Source of the DNA: JBBRLG01 sp038231495
GTDB lineage: Bacteria; Planctomycetota; Planctomycetia; Gemmatales; Gemmataceae
Assembly: GCA_038231495.1 (NCBI GenBank)
Contig: JBBRLG010000007.1
Span: 1-39,008, forward strand
Direction: 5' to 3'
DNA length: 39,008 bases
The first letter of the stretch is position 1. Every line of letters starts with the position of its first letter. Made by a program: the position numbers and the translations under genes. Under the pieces are notes generated by a model. It was given only the letters and a program-made list of their open reading frames with translations, did not search any database and was not told the DNA's origin. Shown here piece by piece: positions 7,805 through 15,847 of this stretch.

Positions 7805-7994
7805 TCCGGTGACACCGCAACCTGTCACCACCGCTAAATTTCAGCGGCAAGCGGCAATAGGTGACGGGCTGCACCGTCACCAGAGAGAGTTTTGTCTGAA
7901 ATCAAGGACAAAAAGCCCTCCGAAGCGGACTCTGCCGCGAAAAAAAATTTCCTATACGCGGGCGCGTGTCACCACAGTTTTGATTCCTTGGTGA
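7791..7994 (+). CDS. Possible small basic ORF overlapping the primase end
   Basis: A 67-residue frame starts at ATG 7791, with a GGAGG site at 7778-7782, and overlaps the primase stop. It is strongly basic. Its 3' part runs through one arm of the 33-bp inverted repeat, which argues that the DNA is selected for structure and not for protein. Low confidence. Confidence 0.25.
   Translation: MAKRNPVTPQPVTTAKFQRQAAIGDGLHRHQREFCLKSRTKSPPKRTLPRKKISYTRARVTTVLIPW
7808..7881. repeat. Stacked GTGAC inverted repeats downstream of the primase
   Basis: GGTGACA/TGTCACC (7808-7814 and 7823-7829) is followed by CCGCT/AGCGG (7831-7835 and 7843-7847) and GGTGACGG/CCGTCACC (7860-7867 and 7874-7881). The GTGAC/GTCAC half-site recurs at the loop-proximal end of the large inverted repeat (7941-8022) and as GGTGATCGTCACC at 8267-8279. 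Repeated half-sites beside a replication gene suggest an origin or operator array. Confidence 0.6.
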
Positions 7995-8022
7995 CACGCG
8001 CCCGCGTATAGGAAATTTTTTT
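7941..8022. repeat. 33-bp perfect inverted repeat with 16-base loop
   Basis: Arms 7941-7973 and 7990-8022 are exact reverse complements, with an outer run of seven A (left arm) and seven T (right arm), and a GC-rich inner stem starting CGCGGGCGCG. As RNA it would form a very stable stem ending in U7, so it can act as a bidirectional terminator. As DNA the A/T tract plus GTGAC boxes could be a cruciform origin. The 7805-8049 region holds no convincing gene. Confidence 0.85.
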
Positions 8023-8049
8023 CGCGATGCCGGCACCCCAGAGGACGAC

Positions 8050-8271
8050 ATGAACGAACCGCTACGGCAGCAATTGCGTGAGATCATCGGCGTGAGCAGT
8101 CACCTCGACGGCTTACTTTGTGAACACGGCAGCCGCCTCCCGCCCGACGTGGCGGCGATCCTACAAACCGACTTCGCACGGATCGGGAAAGAACTGGCTT
8201 GGCTGAGCGACGACCTCGAACCGCTGGTAATCCCCAAAAGGAAACGACCTGCTGGCGCGGCCTCAAGGTGA
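8050..8271 (+). CDS. Small helical unknown protein
   Basis: The 73-residue product (start MNEPLRQQLREIIGVSSHLD) is predicted by eye to be two long helices with a basic tail. A GAGGA ribosome site precedes the ATG by 4-5 bases. It begins 27 bases after the 33-bp inverted repeat, so that repeat may influence its transcription. No family recognised. Confidence 0.65.
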   Translation: MNEPLRQQLREIIGVSSHLDGLLCEHGSRLPPDVAAILQTDFARIGKELAWLSDDLEPLVIPKRKRPAGAASR

Positions 8272-8324
8272 TCGTCACCAGCTTGTGATCGCTGAACGCG
8301 CCAACGACAGAACGGAGGATGGAA

Positions 8325-8909
8325 ATGAACACACCAGACCAAACGACCGCCTTGCCGTTCGGCAAGCACAAGGGGGAGGCGCTGTCCACCGTGCCGACGG
8401 ACTATTTGCGATGGCTCATCGCCAATTGCAAGTTGTCGAGCGGCCTGCGGGCCGCCGTGGTCGAGAGCCTTGCGGCGCGTGGCGTCGAGGTGCCCCCGCC
8501 AGCGCCCCCGCGGTCATTGCGATTCTGCGCCGATCACCCCGGCGTCCCGCCGCTTTGTTTTTGGATGGAAGACCGGCTTGGCCGTAGGCGCATTCGGGCG
8601 GAGTGTCGCCGTTGCCGTCGGTCGGTGGACTGCCCGCCGCTGGTGCCGCCTTTCACGACGATGGCCGATGCGCTCGCCAGTCCCGCCCCGATCTTAGACG
8701 CACTGACGCGGATGGATGAAATGGGCATCGAAGTGTGCAGCGACGGCCGTTCCGTGTGGCTCGATTGCGAGAACTACCGCAAGACTCCGCCCGACTTGCA
8801 GGCCATTATTCGCCAGTGCTCGCACCAGCTTGCCGGACTCCTGGGCGACAACCGGAAACCATCGCCAGCGGCGACACCCCGGCCGACAACGACCCGGGGG
8901 ACGCTATGA
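8325..8909 (+). CDS. DUF3820-like N-terminal domain joined to a TubC-like C-terminal region
   Basis: The N-terminus (ALPFGKHKGEALSTVPTDYLRWLIAN, residues about 8-34) matches the DUF3820 family, whose function is not established. A middle part has paired cysteines and histidine (FCADHPG, then CRRCRRSVDCPP) that could bind zinc. The last 60 residues (LTRMDEMGIEVCSDGRSVWLDCENYR, then LQAIIRQCSHQLAGLL) resemble small TubC-type docking modules. ATG 8325 is preferred over 8319, because GGAGG at 8314-8318 spaces well only to 8325. The TGA overlaps the next ATG by 4 bases, starting a chain of four coupled genes. Confidence 0.75.
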   Translation: MNTPDQTTALPFGKHKGEALSTVPTDYLRWLIANCKLSSGLRAAVVESLAARGVEVPPPAPPRSLRFCADHPGVPPLCFWMEDRLGRRRIRAECRRCRRSVDCPPLVPPFTTMADALASPAPILDALTRMDEMGIEVCSDGRSVWLDCENYRKTPPDLQAIIRQCSHQLAGLLGDNRKPSPAATPRPTTTRGTL

Positions 8910-9097
8910 CCTGGCATGGTTGGTTACGCACGTCCTGCAACGCCCGCTGGCAGCGGGTCGCGAGCGCCGACGACATTCGCCAGTGTCACCAGCTGTTGCT
9001 CCGCGAGGCGAGCCGGCGACGTATCCAGGCTTGCCACTGCCGGGCGCTGACCTCGGGCGCGCAACCGCCAAGCGAGCCGAAAGGAGCATCCACATGA
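8906..9097 (+). CDS. Small unknown protein, coupled cluster
   Basis: The 63-residue product is rich in Trp, Arg and Cys (start MTWHGWLRTSCNARWQ). Start and stop overlap the neighbours by 4 bases each, which is the main evidence that it is translated. No family known. Confidence 0.6.
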   Translation: MTWHGWLRTSCNARWQRVASADDIRQCHQLLLREASRRRIQACHCRALTSGAQPPSEPKGAST

Positions 9098-9270
9098 GCG
9101 ACAAACCCACGGCGGACGACACGGTACGGCTGACATTTCGGCCGTTGGCAGATAGCGTCCCCGCGGCAATTCGGCTTCGCAGGCTTTTGAAAATCGCGCT
9201 ACGGCAACTGAATTTGCGTTGTGTCGCGGTGGAAGGCGCTGCCCCAGAAGTGACGACTCCGGAGGAATAA
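9094..9270 (+). CDS. Small unknown protein, coupled cluster
   Basis: The 58-residue product (start MSDKPTADDTVRLTFRP) has an AAAGGAG ribosome site 8 bases upstream. It overlaps the upstream gene by 4 bases and shares one base (TAATG) with the downstream start. The middle is a basic helix (RLRRLLKIALRQLNLR). No family known. Confidence 0.65.
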   Translation: MSDKPTADDTVRLTFRPLADSVPAAIRLRRLLKIALRQLNLRCVAVEGAAPEVTTPEE

Positions 9271-9677
9271 TGCAGCTCGACCCCAACGCACATCCGCCGC
9301 GGATCGGCTATGACGCCCTGGTTGCGCGCTTCGAGGCCGCCGCCGAATTCGTCGGCTTGTCAGTCGAACAGTGGGCCATTCTGCTAGGCATCACGATGCC
9401 CGAATGGTACAGCGACGCCCCGGCCACGACGATACCGACGACAAGCGGCCCCGGCACGGACCCTCGCATCACGGCGATGACCGAGCGTCATGCGGCCGGC
9501 CTGAACGTCTTTCACCCGGCAGACGCGAAGGAGCTTTCCGGCGACGACGAGCTAACGCGCCGGCACACGCTTCACGACCCGCCGGCAACGGACGCGGACG
9601 ACCAGCGCCCGCCGCGCACCGGCACCTCCCGCCGGCTACCCGGGATGCGAGGTATGGGCAGGTTCTCGGACGACTAG
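9270..9677 (+). CDS. Unknown protein with HTH-like N-terminus, coupled cluster
   Basis: The 135-residue product starts MQLDPNAHPPRIGYDALVAR. Residues about 18-42 (EAAAEFVGLSVEQWAILLGITMPEWYS) have the spacing of a helix-turn-helix, as in phage regulators, but the match is weak. The C-terminal half is polar, low-complexity and probably disordered. A strong GGAGG lies at 9261-9265. It is the last gene of the overlapping chain from 8325. Confidence 0.65.
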   Translation: MQLDPNAHPPRIGYDALVARFEAAAEFVGLSVEQWAILLGITMPEWYSDAPATTIPTTSGPGTDPRITAMTERHAAGLNVFHPADAKELSGDDELTRRHTLHDPPATDADDQRPPRTGTSRRLPGMRGMGRFSDD

Positions 9678-9807
9678 CAGGCTTGCCCGGAACCGCCCCG
9701 ATTTTCGACGCTACGGCGTTCCGGCCCGGTGAGGCGATTTCCGGGCCGGCGAGACGGCCGCAACGGTTTACGGACGATTTTCGCCCCCTACTTGTGGAGT
9801 TTGAGTT

Positions 9808-10452
9808 ATGCCAGAAGCGATTTGGGGATGCGTGGCCGAAAGTACCGTCGTCACCCGACGGAGTACCTTCATGGAGGCCGTTATCACGGCAGGCACCGAC
9901 GCCGCTCCTATCGAGGCAGCGGCGCAGGAACTCTTGCAGCCCCTGCTGGACGAGGTGCGCGCCGACGTGGACGCGGACCGCGATTGCCAACGTCACCGGC
10001 AGCTGGTGCGCGACCTGGCCGACGCGGAACGGCAGGCGACCGAACTGGCCCACAAGGCGCAGGCACTGGCGCGGGCCGGCACCACGGAAAGCGACGCCAA
10101 CGACGCCTTACAGACGGCCAGAGAGTTGACCGCGGTCGCGGCGGACAGGACCACCACGGCCGCCCTGATTGCGTCGTTGAAAACCAAGGTGCGGCTGGCC
10201 CGCCTGGCGGCAGAGCGCCGCGTCGAATACTGGTTGAACCACCGGACGCTGGCGCGCGGTCCGAGCATCCACGATGGCCGCAAGGAGTTATTGGCGGAAC
10301 TGGCCGAGGTTGCCGGCCCGACGCTGACGAAGTTGGCCGCGCAGCAGCTGGCGCTGGACATGATCCGCCGGCCCTTGGAGTTGACGATCACGGCGAAAAG
10401 CTTCTTGGACGCCCCGCAACCGTCGCGAGAACTTACCGCCGCGGGCGTTTAA
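9808..10452 (+). CDS. Unknown helical/coiled-coil protein
   Basis: The 214-residue product is almost entirely helical, with long heptad-like stretches (QLVRDLADAERQATELAHKAQALARAG and onward) and Ala/Arg/Glu-rich composition. No catalytic motif is visible and no family is recognised. The annotated ATG is followed by a second in-frame ATG at residue 22 (MEAVITAG) that may be the true start. Position ahead of the terminase genes would suit a structural or assembly accessory, but that is only context. Confidence 0.7.
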   Translation: MPEAIWGCVAESTVVTRRSTFMEAVITAGTDAAPIEAAAQELLQPLLDEVRADVDADRDCQRHRQLVRDLADAERQATELAHKAQALARAGTTESDANDALQTARELTAVAADRTTTAALIASLKTKVRLARLAAERRVEYWLNHRTLARGPSIHDGRKELLAELAEVAGPTLTKLAAQQLALDMIRRPLELTITAKSFLDAPQPSRELTAAGV

Positions 10453-10583
10453 CGCCGCGGCCTGGGTGCCCGCGGCGGTCGCGGGTGCCCTTCCTGCTTC
10501 CGGCTTGTTCCCCGTTTTGCACGGACTGGGGTCCGTGTGGTAGGCTGCTGTCCGCCCTGAGAGATTCCGCAGGAGATTGACCC

Positions 10584-10811
10584 ATGAACGCCGTGCTCGA
10601 CGCCTTGAAACTGTTACCCCCGCGGGTCCGCGCCAGCGATCTCGCGCCGCTGTTTGGCGTGTCGCAGGACACGGTTTTGGCGTGGGGCCGCGATGGGACG
10701 CTGCCGACGCCGACGCGCACCGGCAAGAGACTTTTGACCTGGGACCGCGACCAGCTGGCCGCGCATATTCAACAGCACGGTGAAGCCCTTGTCGGTGAAC
10801 CCGCCCGCTAA
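10584..10811 (+). CDS. Small HTH protein (MerR/excisionase-like)
   Basis: The 75-residue product carries one winged-helix domain: RASDLAPLFGVSQDTVLAWGRDGTLP (about residues 16-41), a wing TRTGKRLLTW, then RDQLAAHIQQHG. This is the DNA-binding form used by phage excisionases and regulators. The ATG has AGGAG about 8 bases upstream. It is followed 17 bases later by the terminase-like gene. Confidence 0.8.
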   Translation: MNAVLDALKLLPPRVRASDLAPLFGVSQDTVLAWGRDGTLPTPTRTGKRLLTWDRDQLAAHIQQHGEALVGEPAR

Positions 10812-10828
10812 GCGCCAGGACTCTGCAA

Positions 10829-11314
10829 ATGGCTGCAACGGACCGCAATCGGGGCGGAAAGAGGGAGGCGGCAGCCTTTTCCCTTGCGGCCGGCCGCACG
10901 GTAAAAGTCGCGGCGGACAAAGCCTGTGTCAGCGAGCGGACGTTGTTCTACTGGCTGACGGAGGAAGAGTTCCGAGCGCGGGTGAACGAAGTCCGGGGCG
11001 AGCTGTTCACAAGGGCGGTCGGGACGCTCTGCCGGGTGTCCGGTGCGGCGGCCCGCGAGCTTGGCAGGCTGTTGAAGTCCGAAGACGAGAAGGTGCGGCT
11101 CGCGGCGGCGAAGGCGGTCCTTGAGATCGCCCCCCGGCTACGGGAAACGGCGGACCTTGCGGGCCAGCTCGATGAACTGCGGGCGGCAATGGAGGAAATC
11201 AAACGTGGCAACCATCCGGCGGCAACTGGACGAACTGCGGGGGCGGGTGGCCCAACACCTTCCGCCGGCGGACACCTCGGGCCTGACCCCGGAGCAAATC
11301 CGGGCGGAACTTGA
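10829..11314 (+). CDS. Terminase small-subunit-like HTH protein
   Basis: The 161-residue product has an N-terminal helix-turn-helix (KREAAAFSLAAGRTVKVAADKACVSERTLFYWL, about residues 11-43), then EEEFRARVNEVRGEL and a helical part (ELGRLLKSEDEKVRLAAAKAVLE). This arrangement is common in HTH proteins encoded directly before phage large terminases, which recognise DNA for packaging. The last 37 residues are Gly/Pro/Thr-rich and overlap the TerL frame by 110 bases, so the tail may not be functional. The role is inferred from fold type plus position. Confidence 0.7.
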   Translation: MAATDRNRGGKREAAAFSLAAGRTVKVAADKACVSERTLFYWLTEEEFRARVNEVRGELFTRAVGTLCRVSGAAARELGRLLKSEDEKVRLAAAKAVLEIAPRLRETADLAGQLDELRAAMEEIKRGNHPAATGRTAGAGGPTPSAGGHLGPDPGANPGGT

Positions 11315-12827
11315 CGCCTGTGCTTCCGACGCCGTGTACTGGGTTAACCGCCACTGCCTGACCTATGACCCGCGCGTCAAACCTGCACGGATACCGTTCG
11401 CCCTGTTCCGCAAGCAGGAAGAATACTTGCATTGGTTGCAAGAGCGTGACCGCTTGCAAGAGGATGGTCTTGTCGAGAAAAGCCGGGACATGGGTATCAC
11501 CTGGCTCTGCTGTGCGTACGCCCTGCACGCCTGGCTATTCCGCCCCGGTTACTACGTCGGCTTTGGCAGCTCCAAACTGGAATTGGTTGACAAACTCGGG
11601 GACATGAAATGCATCTTCGAGAAAATTAGGTACATGCTCTATTCGCTGCCCGAATGGATGATGCCCAGGGGATTCGTCCGCAAGCGAGACGACTGCCAAA
11701 GTAAATTACTCAACCCCGCCAACGGATCGGCAATATCCGGCGAAGGCGGTGACAACATCGGCCGCGGCGGACGTGCCAGCATCTACTTCGTGGACGAGGC
11801 GGCCCACCTCGAGCGCCCCGACGCGGTTGACCGTGCTCTGTCCGCAACGACGAACGTCCGCATCGACGTATCGACGCCCAACGGACCCGGCAACCCGTTC
11901 GCAACCAAGCGCTTTTCCGGGACCGTGCCAGTGTTTACGTTCCACTGGAAAGACGACCCGCGCAAAGACCAGGCGTGGTATGAGGAGCAAAAGCGCAAGA
12001 AGAACAACCCGGTCATCATCGCACAGGAACTGGACCTCGATTACAACGCGAGCATCGAAGGTACGACGATACCAGGCGTGTGGGTCCGAGCCGCTGTGAA
12101 TCTCGACCTGCAACCGTCCGGGCCAGTGGTCGGCGGTTGGGACGTGGCGGGCGACGGCGGTGCAGATGCCAACGTCCTGACCTTCCGGCGCGGCCCCGTC
12201 GTGTACGACCCGTCGGCCTGGGGTCGCATGAACACGACGCAATCGTCTCACCACGCCGTCGAGTTGTGCGAAGGGGTTGGGGCCGTCCGCCTCTACTACA
12301 ACTGCGTCGGCCTGGGGGAAGGCGTCAAGGGGGCGATGGCGTCGCGCGACCGCAAGCCCCGCTTCGCCGTCCTGCCCGTCAACGGCGGGGCCAGTCCCAC
12401 CACCACGATGTGGCCCGACCGCCGCACCAGCAAGGACCGGTTTTACAACCTGCGGACGGAACTATGGTGGTTGCTTCGGGTGCGGTTCGAGAAGGCGTTC
12501 GAGTTCGTCGCGCAGGGCATTAAGCACCCGCCGGAAGAAATGATCTCGATTCCGAACTGCCCGCAGTTGATCGCCGATTTGTCCTTGCCGTGTTGCTTCC
12601 CACGGGAGAACGGCAAGACGCAGTTGGAGAGCAAGGCGGACATGCGGCGGCGCGGGGTGAAGTCGCCGGATTACGGGGATTCGCTGGCGTACTGCTTCGC
12701 CCCGGAACCACCATGCCAGGGGGCAGCGGTGGCTGGCTCTGCCGCCGGCCACATTGCGATGCGGCGCGGAATTGACGAGGACTTGCGCCGCAGCATGGGC
12801 GGCAGGGGGCCGGATCGTATTTGGTAG
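11205..12827 (+). CDS. terL: Phage terminase large subunit
   Basis: With the GTG start at 11205 (GGAGG at 11191-11195) the product has 540 residues, a normal TerL length. The ATPase half has the Walker-A-like VEKSRDMGITWLCC (residues 90-103) and Walker B with catalytic Glu, IYFVDEAAHLE (193-203). A motif like the coupling motif follows at STPNGPGNPF. The nuclease half has WDVAGDGGAD (312-321) and SPDYGDSLAY (487-496), which supply the metal-binding acids of the RNase H-type fold. It would cut and pump element DNA into a capsid. All key residues appear intact, arguing for a functional enzyme. It is the only unmistakable packaging protein in the element. Confidence 0.92.
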   Translation: MATIRRQLDELRGRVAQHLPPADTSGLTPEQIRAELDACASDAVYWVNRHCLTYDPRVKPARIPFALFRKQEEYLHWLQERDRLQEDGLVEKSRDMGITWLCCAYALHAWLFRPGYYVGFGSSKLELVDKLGDMKCIFEKIRYMLYSLPEWMMPRGFVRKRDDCQSKLLNPANGSAISGEGGDNIGRGGRASIYFVDEAAHLERPDAVDRALSATTNVRIDVSTPNGPGNPFATKRFSGTVPVFTFHWKDDPRKDQAWYEEQKRKKNNPVIIAQELDLDYNASIEGTTIPGVWVRAAVNLDLQPSGPVVGGWDVAGDGGADANVLTFRRGPVVYDPSAWGRMNTTQSSHHAVELCEGVGAVRLYYNCVGLGEGVKGAMASRDRKPRFAVLPVNGGASPTTTMWPDRRTSKDRFYNLRTELWWLLRVRFEKAFEFVAQGIKHPPEEMISIPNCPQLIADLSLPCCFPRENGKTQLESKADMRRRGVKSPDYGDSLAYCFAPEPPCQGAAVAGSAAGHIAMRRGIDEDLRRSMGGRGPDRIW

Positions 12828-12868
12828 CCACGCCCCCACGGGGCAACAACACCACGAGGACGCAACCG

Positions 12869-13456
12869 ATGATTCTTGAGCCGATCCACTTCCACCGCCA
12901 CCCGTTTCAACGCGCATACGCGCCCGGACTGGTCGAAATCGTTTGGAAGGGTTACATCGTGTTCCGCAGAGGGGCCGACCCCATACCGGAAAGCGCGGCG
13001 CTGGCCTTCATTCCGGGACTGCGAGCGGACTTCGCCCGGATGAAAATCGAGATCATTTCCGATCGCAACAACGTCATCGAGCCGCGGGCCGACGAGACGG
13101 ACGGGCCGACGGAACGGCTGTTCTATTTCGTCACCGATCGGCAGGAGCCGAGTAAGCCGCTTCCGGTCGCTGCTCCCGTTGGTGCGACGAACCGGCAGCA
13201 CACCAACGGTCACCAGCCGCACGCCAACGGCCAGCAAGCGAAGCCCCCGGCCCAACCGATGGCGCAGAAGATGACCGCGGCCGACGTGAGCCACCTGGAA
13301 ATCATCGTCGCCACGATGGGCAAGTTGGCCAACATCGCGAACCAGGCCAAAGGGCAGCTCGAAAAGAAATTCGGCCACATCTTCGGCAAACCTCGGCAAG
13401 TGGCAGCTGCGGCCGTGTCGCGGAACCTTGGGCAGAACATCGTCATCGACGCCTAA
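12869..13456 (+). CDS. Unknown protein after the terminase
   Basis: The 195-residue product has an N-terminal region (FQRAYAPGLVEIVWKGYIVFRRG, then IPGLRADFARMKIEIISD) of alternating strands. A polar linker rich in His, Asn, Gln and Pro lies near residues 95-130. The C-terminus is helical and basic (HLEIIVATMGKLANIANQAKGQLEKKF). No family is recognised. ATG 12869 has GAGGA 8 bases upstream. Tight packing with the following genes suggests a shared operon with terL. Confidence 0.75.
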   Translation: MILEPIHFHRHPFQRAYAPGLVEIVWKGYIVFRRGADPIPESAALAFIPGLRADFARMKIEIISDRNNVIEPRADETDGPTERLFYFVTDRQEPSKPLPVAAPVGATNRQHTNGHQPHANGQQAKPPAQPMAQKMTAADVSHLEIIVATMGKLANIANQAKGQLEKKFGHIFGKPRQVAAAAVSRNLGQNIVIDA

Positions 13457-13472
13457 AGCGAAGGGGTACGGC

Positions 13473-14486
13473 ATGGCGGACAGGAACCAGGACGACCGGC
13501 AGACCGAGGCGACGGAGCGCCTCGCCGAATCGTTCGAGGCGTTGCCGGAGCGGCTGGCCGCGGTGCTTGAAGATTTCGACCGCTGGTCCGACGTGCCGCG
13601 CCTCGCCCTGCCGGACGATGCGCTGGACAGCGGTAGCCTGGCATTGGCCTTCTCCGAGGCGTGGGTAGACCAGTCTGATGAGTTGCTGGCGCAAGTGACG
13701 GAAGGTTTTGATTCCGGCTTCGAGCGTCTTGCCGCGGCTTTCGATGGCGTCGAATCCGCGCTGGCCGCTCTGGACCCGCCCGCCCTGGACGCCTTGCCCC
13801 TGGGGGCCGTCGAGGCGCTGGCCGAGGCCGCCGATTTACCCCCCGGCCTGATGGACGTGCCCACGCTCGAAGCGGCCGAGATGCAGGACGTGGCCGCACT
13901 CGACCCGGCCGCGTGGGAAGGGGCCGACATGCCCCTTGCGGCGGAAGTCGGCGGCGAAGGGCCGTTAGCTTCGTTGTCGCCCGCGTGGGATTGGGAAGCA
14001 CTGCCCGATTTGGAACCGCTCTCCCACCCCCACGCCGACTTGGAACCACCGGCTCTGGCAGACGCGCACGAATGGGAGCAGGCGGACGCGGCCGTGCCGC
14101 ACGCCTCATCGGACACGCTCGACAGTCCCGACGCGGACGTACCGGCGGACGACAGCCTGGACACCATCGACGGCGCACGGGGGATGTTCGGCGCTGGTGA
14201 CGACGACTTCGACAGGACCGGGGGCAGTGGACTCGCGTCGGCGATGGATAACCTGGCTTCCAAGATGGACGCGATGGGGGGCGAACTCGCCGGCCTCAAA
14301 GACGCGCTGAAGGCGAACAAGGGCACCGCCGGGCCGGGTCAGTCTGCCCCCGCCGCGGAAGCTGCCGAGCGGAGCGCACCTACGGGCGCGCCCGCACCGT
14401 CCCGGATGCCGGCGGGAAGTCGCGGGGCCGGAACGCCCGACATCGATTTCGCCCGAATCCTCGGCAACATTCACAAACTACGGTAA
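13473..14486 (+). CDS. Very acidic Ala/Pro/Leu-rich protein, possible scaffold
   Basis: The 337-residue product is strongly acidic through residues 1-240, with runs such as ALAALDPPALDALPLGAVEA and little predicted globular structure. Near residues 250-275 a heptad stretch (LASAMDNLASKMDAMGGELA) suggests a coiled coil, and the C-terminus ends in a small basic segment (FARILGNIHKLR). Acidic, alanine-rich, coiled-coil proteins with a basic C-terminus placed just before a large structural gene resemble phage scaffolding proteins. That is inference from composition and order only. ATG 13473 is the first start after the upstream stop. Confidence 0.75.
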   Translation: MADRNQDDRQTEATERLAESFEALPERLAAVLEDFDRWSDVPRLALPDDALDSGSLALAFSEAWVDQSDELLAQVTEGFDSGFERLAAAFDGVESALAALDPPALDALPLGAVEALAEAADLPPGLMDVPTLEAAEMQDVAALDPAAWEGADMPLAAEVGGEGPLASLSPAWDWEALPDLEPLSHPHADLEPPALADAHEWEQADAAVPHASSDTLDSPDADVPADDSLDTIDGARGMFGAGDDDFDRTGGSGLASAMDNLASKMDAMGGELAGLKDALKANKGTAGPGQSAPAAEAAERSAPTGAPAPSRMPAGSRGAGTPDIDFARILGNIHKLR

Positions 14487-14500
14487 AAGGGTGGTCCCCC

Positions 14501-15835
14501 ATGGCGCTACTGTCGTATGCAGGCGTGAACTTCGGAAATTCCCGGACGATCTTTTACACGGAAGAACCGGACGTAGATTCCGAGGGCAAGGTCGATCCAT
14601 TGACCACCTGCTTGACGGTGGAAGTGCAATCGATCCTCAACCCGGCTTGGCTGGCAACGAACGTCTTGAACGGCCGCGGAGATCGGGCCGGGACGACGCT
14701 GCTCACCATCCGCGCCGCCCTGGAAACGCCGCGTCTCCAACTCATCTTCGCCGTGGGGCCGGACCGAATCGTCGCCTCCCCGGCCGTCGATCCGACCGAC
14801 CCCAACGGCGTTCGCCTGCTTCGGTGCGACGCCAAAAACGGGCCGATCCCGGAAGTCATTCGCTTCACGGAGATCGTCGGCGACAAGTCGATCTTCATTC
14901 ACTTCCGCGTCAAGACCTGGATTCGGAACCAAGGGAACGTGCTGTTGTCGAATCGGTGGTCGATCACCTGCGATACCGATTTCCAGGGATTGACGACCCG
15001 GACGATCAACGGCCAGGCAGTCATCCGGACCGACGCCATCGGCCTGTTCGGCATTCACGGTGCCGATGATTTCCGGCGCAACCTGTTCATCCCCTGCCCG
15101 AATAATTTCATCCGGCAACGGCCCGTCGTCGTACAGAGCGAGGACGGTTGTACCGTCAATTACACGGTCACCGACCAAGAAACATCGCTTACCCTCGGGG
15201 CAACCCAAGTAGCCGTCGAAATTCAGGGCAACGCGACCGCCGGCAGTGAGAGTCAGATTAAAGACCTACCCGGAGTAGCAAATACCGTTTGGGACATGAT
15301 CAACAAGGCGATCCACCAGGACATACCGGGCATCATCGGGACGGTTGTGAAGTCGATTGTCCCGCAAAACAAGGCGAACGCGCTCGTCCGCTGTTACGGC
15401 CGGCGCAAAGGTCCGGCGGGCATCTCTATCCGGCAGGCGTTAGCGCAGTTAGCGTGCCGCATTATTCAGGACCGCTTCGGCGCTGCCGCGATGGTCACGA
15501 GCGCCTATTGCACGCAGGGTATCGACAGCGCCAAGGGGCCGTGGGTCGAGGTCCGGGTCGAGTACTTTCCGACGGCGGCCGCGATTGCCGGCGGGTTGTT
15601 CGACGGTTTCGGGTTTGAAAAACAGTTCGCTTCGATGGCCGACGACATTATCGTTGGCGGCGGTGCCGAGACCATTTTCGGCAACAACCCCAACGCGCAA
15701 AATCCGGCCATGAAGGCGGGCAACACGCGGGGCTCTTACCTGGGGGCCCTTGTCGCCCAGACCTTCGCACCGGCCGGCAGCCCGCCGAACGCGCCGCCCG
15801 CGGACGTGCCGGCCACGAACTTGCCGAACTTCTAA
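14501..15835 (+). CDS. Unknown 444-residue protein, candidate virion component
   Basis: The product is beta-rich in its first 250 residues, with segments such as DKSIFIHFRVKTWIRN, LLSNRWSITCDTDFQGLTTR and CTVNYTVTDQETSLTL. It then turns more helical (WDMINKAIHQDIPGIIG, then SIRQALAQLACRIIQDRFG). The last 60 residues are Gly/Asn/Pro-rich. No catalytic motif or signal peptide is visible. Size, position after the acidic gene and lack of enzyme motifs suit a capsid, tail or baseplate protein, but I recognise no HK97 or tail-tube signature. It is 12 bases from the next gene and clearly co-transcribed. Confidence 0.85.
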   Translation: MALLSYAGVNFGNSRTIFYTEEPDVDSEGKVDPLTTCLTVEVQSILNPAWLATNVLNGRGDRAGTTLLTIRAALETPRLQLIFAVGPDRIVASPAVDPTDPNGVRLLRCDAKNGPIPEVIRFTEIVGDKSIFIHFRVKTWIRNQGNVLLSNRWSITCDTDFQGLTTRTINGQAVIRTDAIGLFGIHGADDFRRNLFIPCPNNFIRQRPVVVQSEDGCTVNYTVTDQETSLTLGATQVAVEIQGNATAGSESQIKDLPGVANTVWDMINKAIHQDIPGIIGTVVKSIVPQNKANALVRCYGRRKGPAGISIRQALAQLACRIIQDRFGAAAMVTSAYCTQGIDSAKGPWVEVRVEYFPTAAAIAGGLFDGFGFEKQFASMADDIIVGGGAETIFGNNPNAQNPAMKAGNTRGSYLGALVAQTFAPAGSPPNAPPADVPATNLPNF

Positions 15836-15847
15836 GGGAGTTACACG

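Noticed and set aside
7805..8049. CRISPR array or tandem repeats
   Set aside because: The repeats are inverted pairs of differing length, not regularly spaced direct repeats with spacers.
12671..14326. 551-codon minus-strand Ser/Ala-rich frame
   Set aside because: Complement of a high-GC, strongly biased plus-strand gene; low-complexity and no ribosome site seen.
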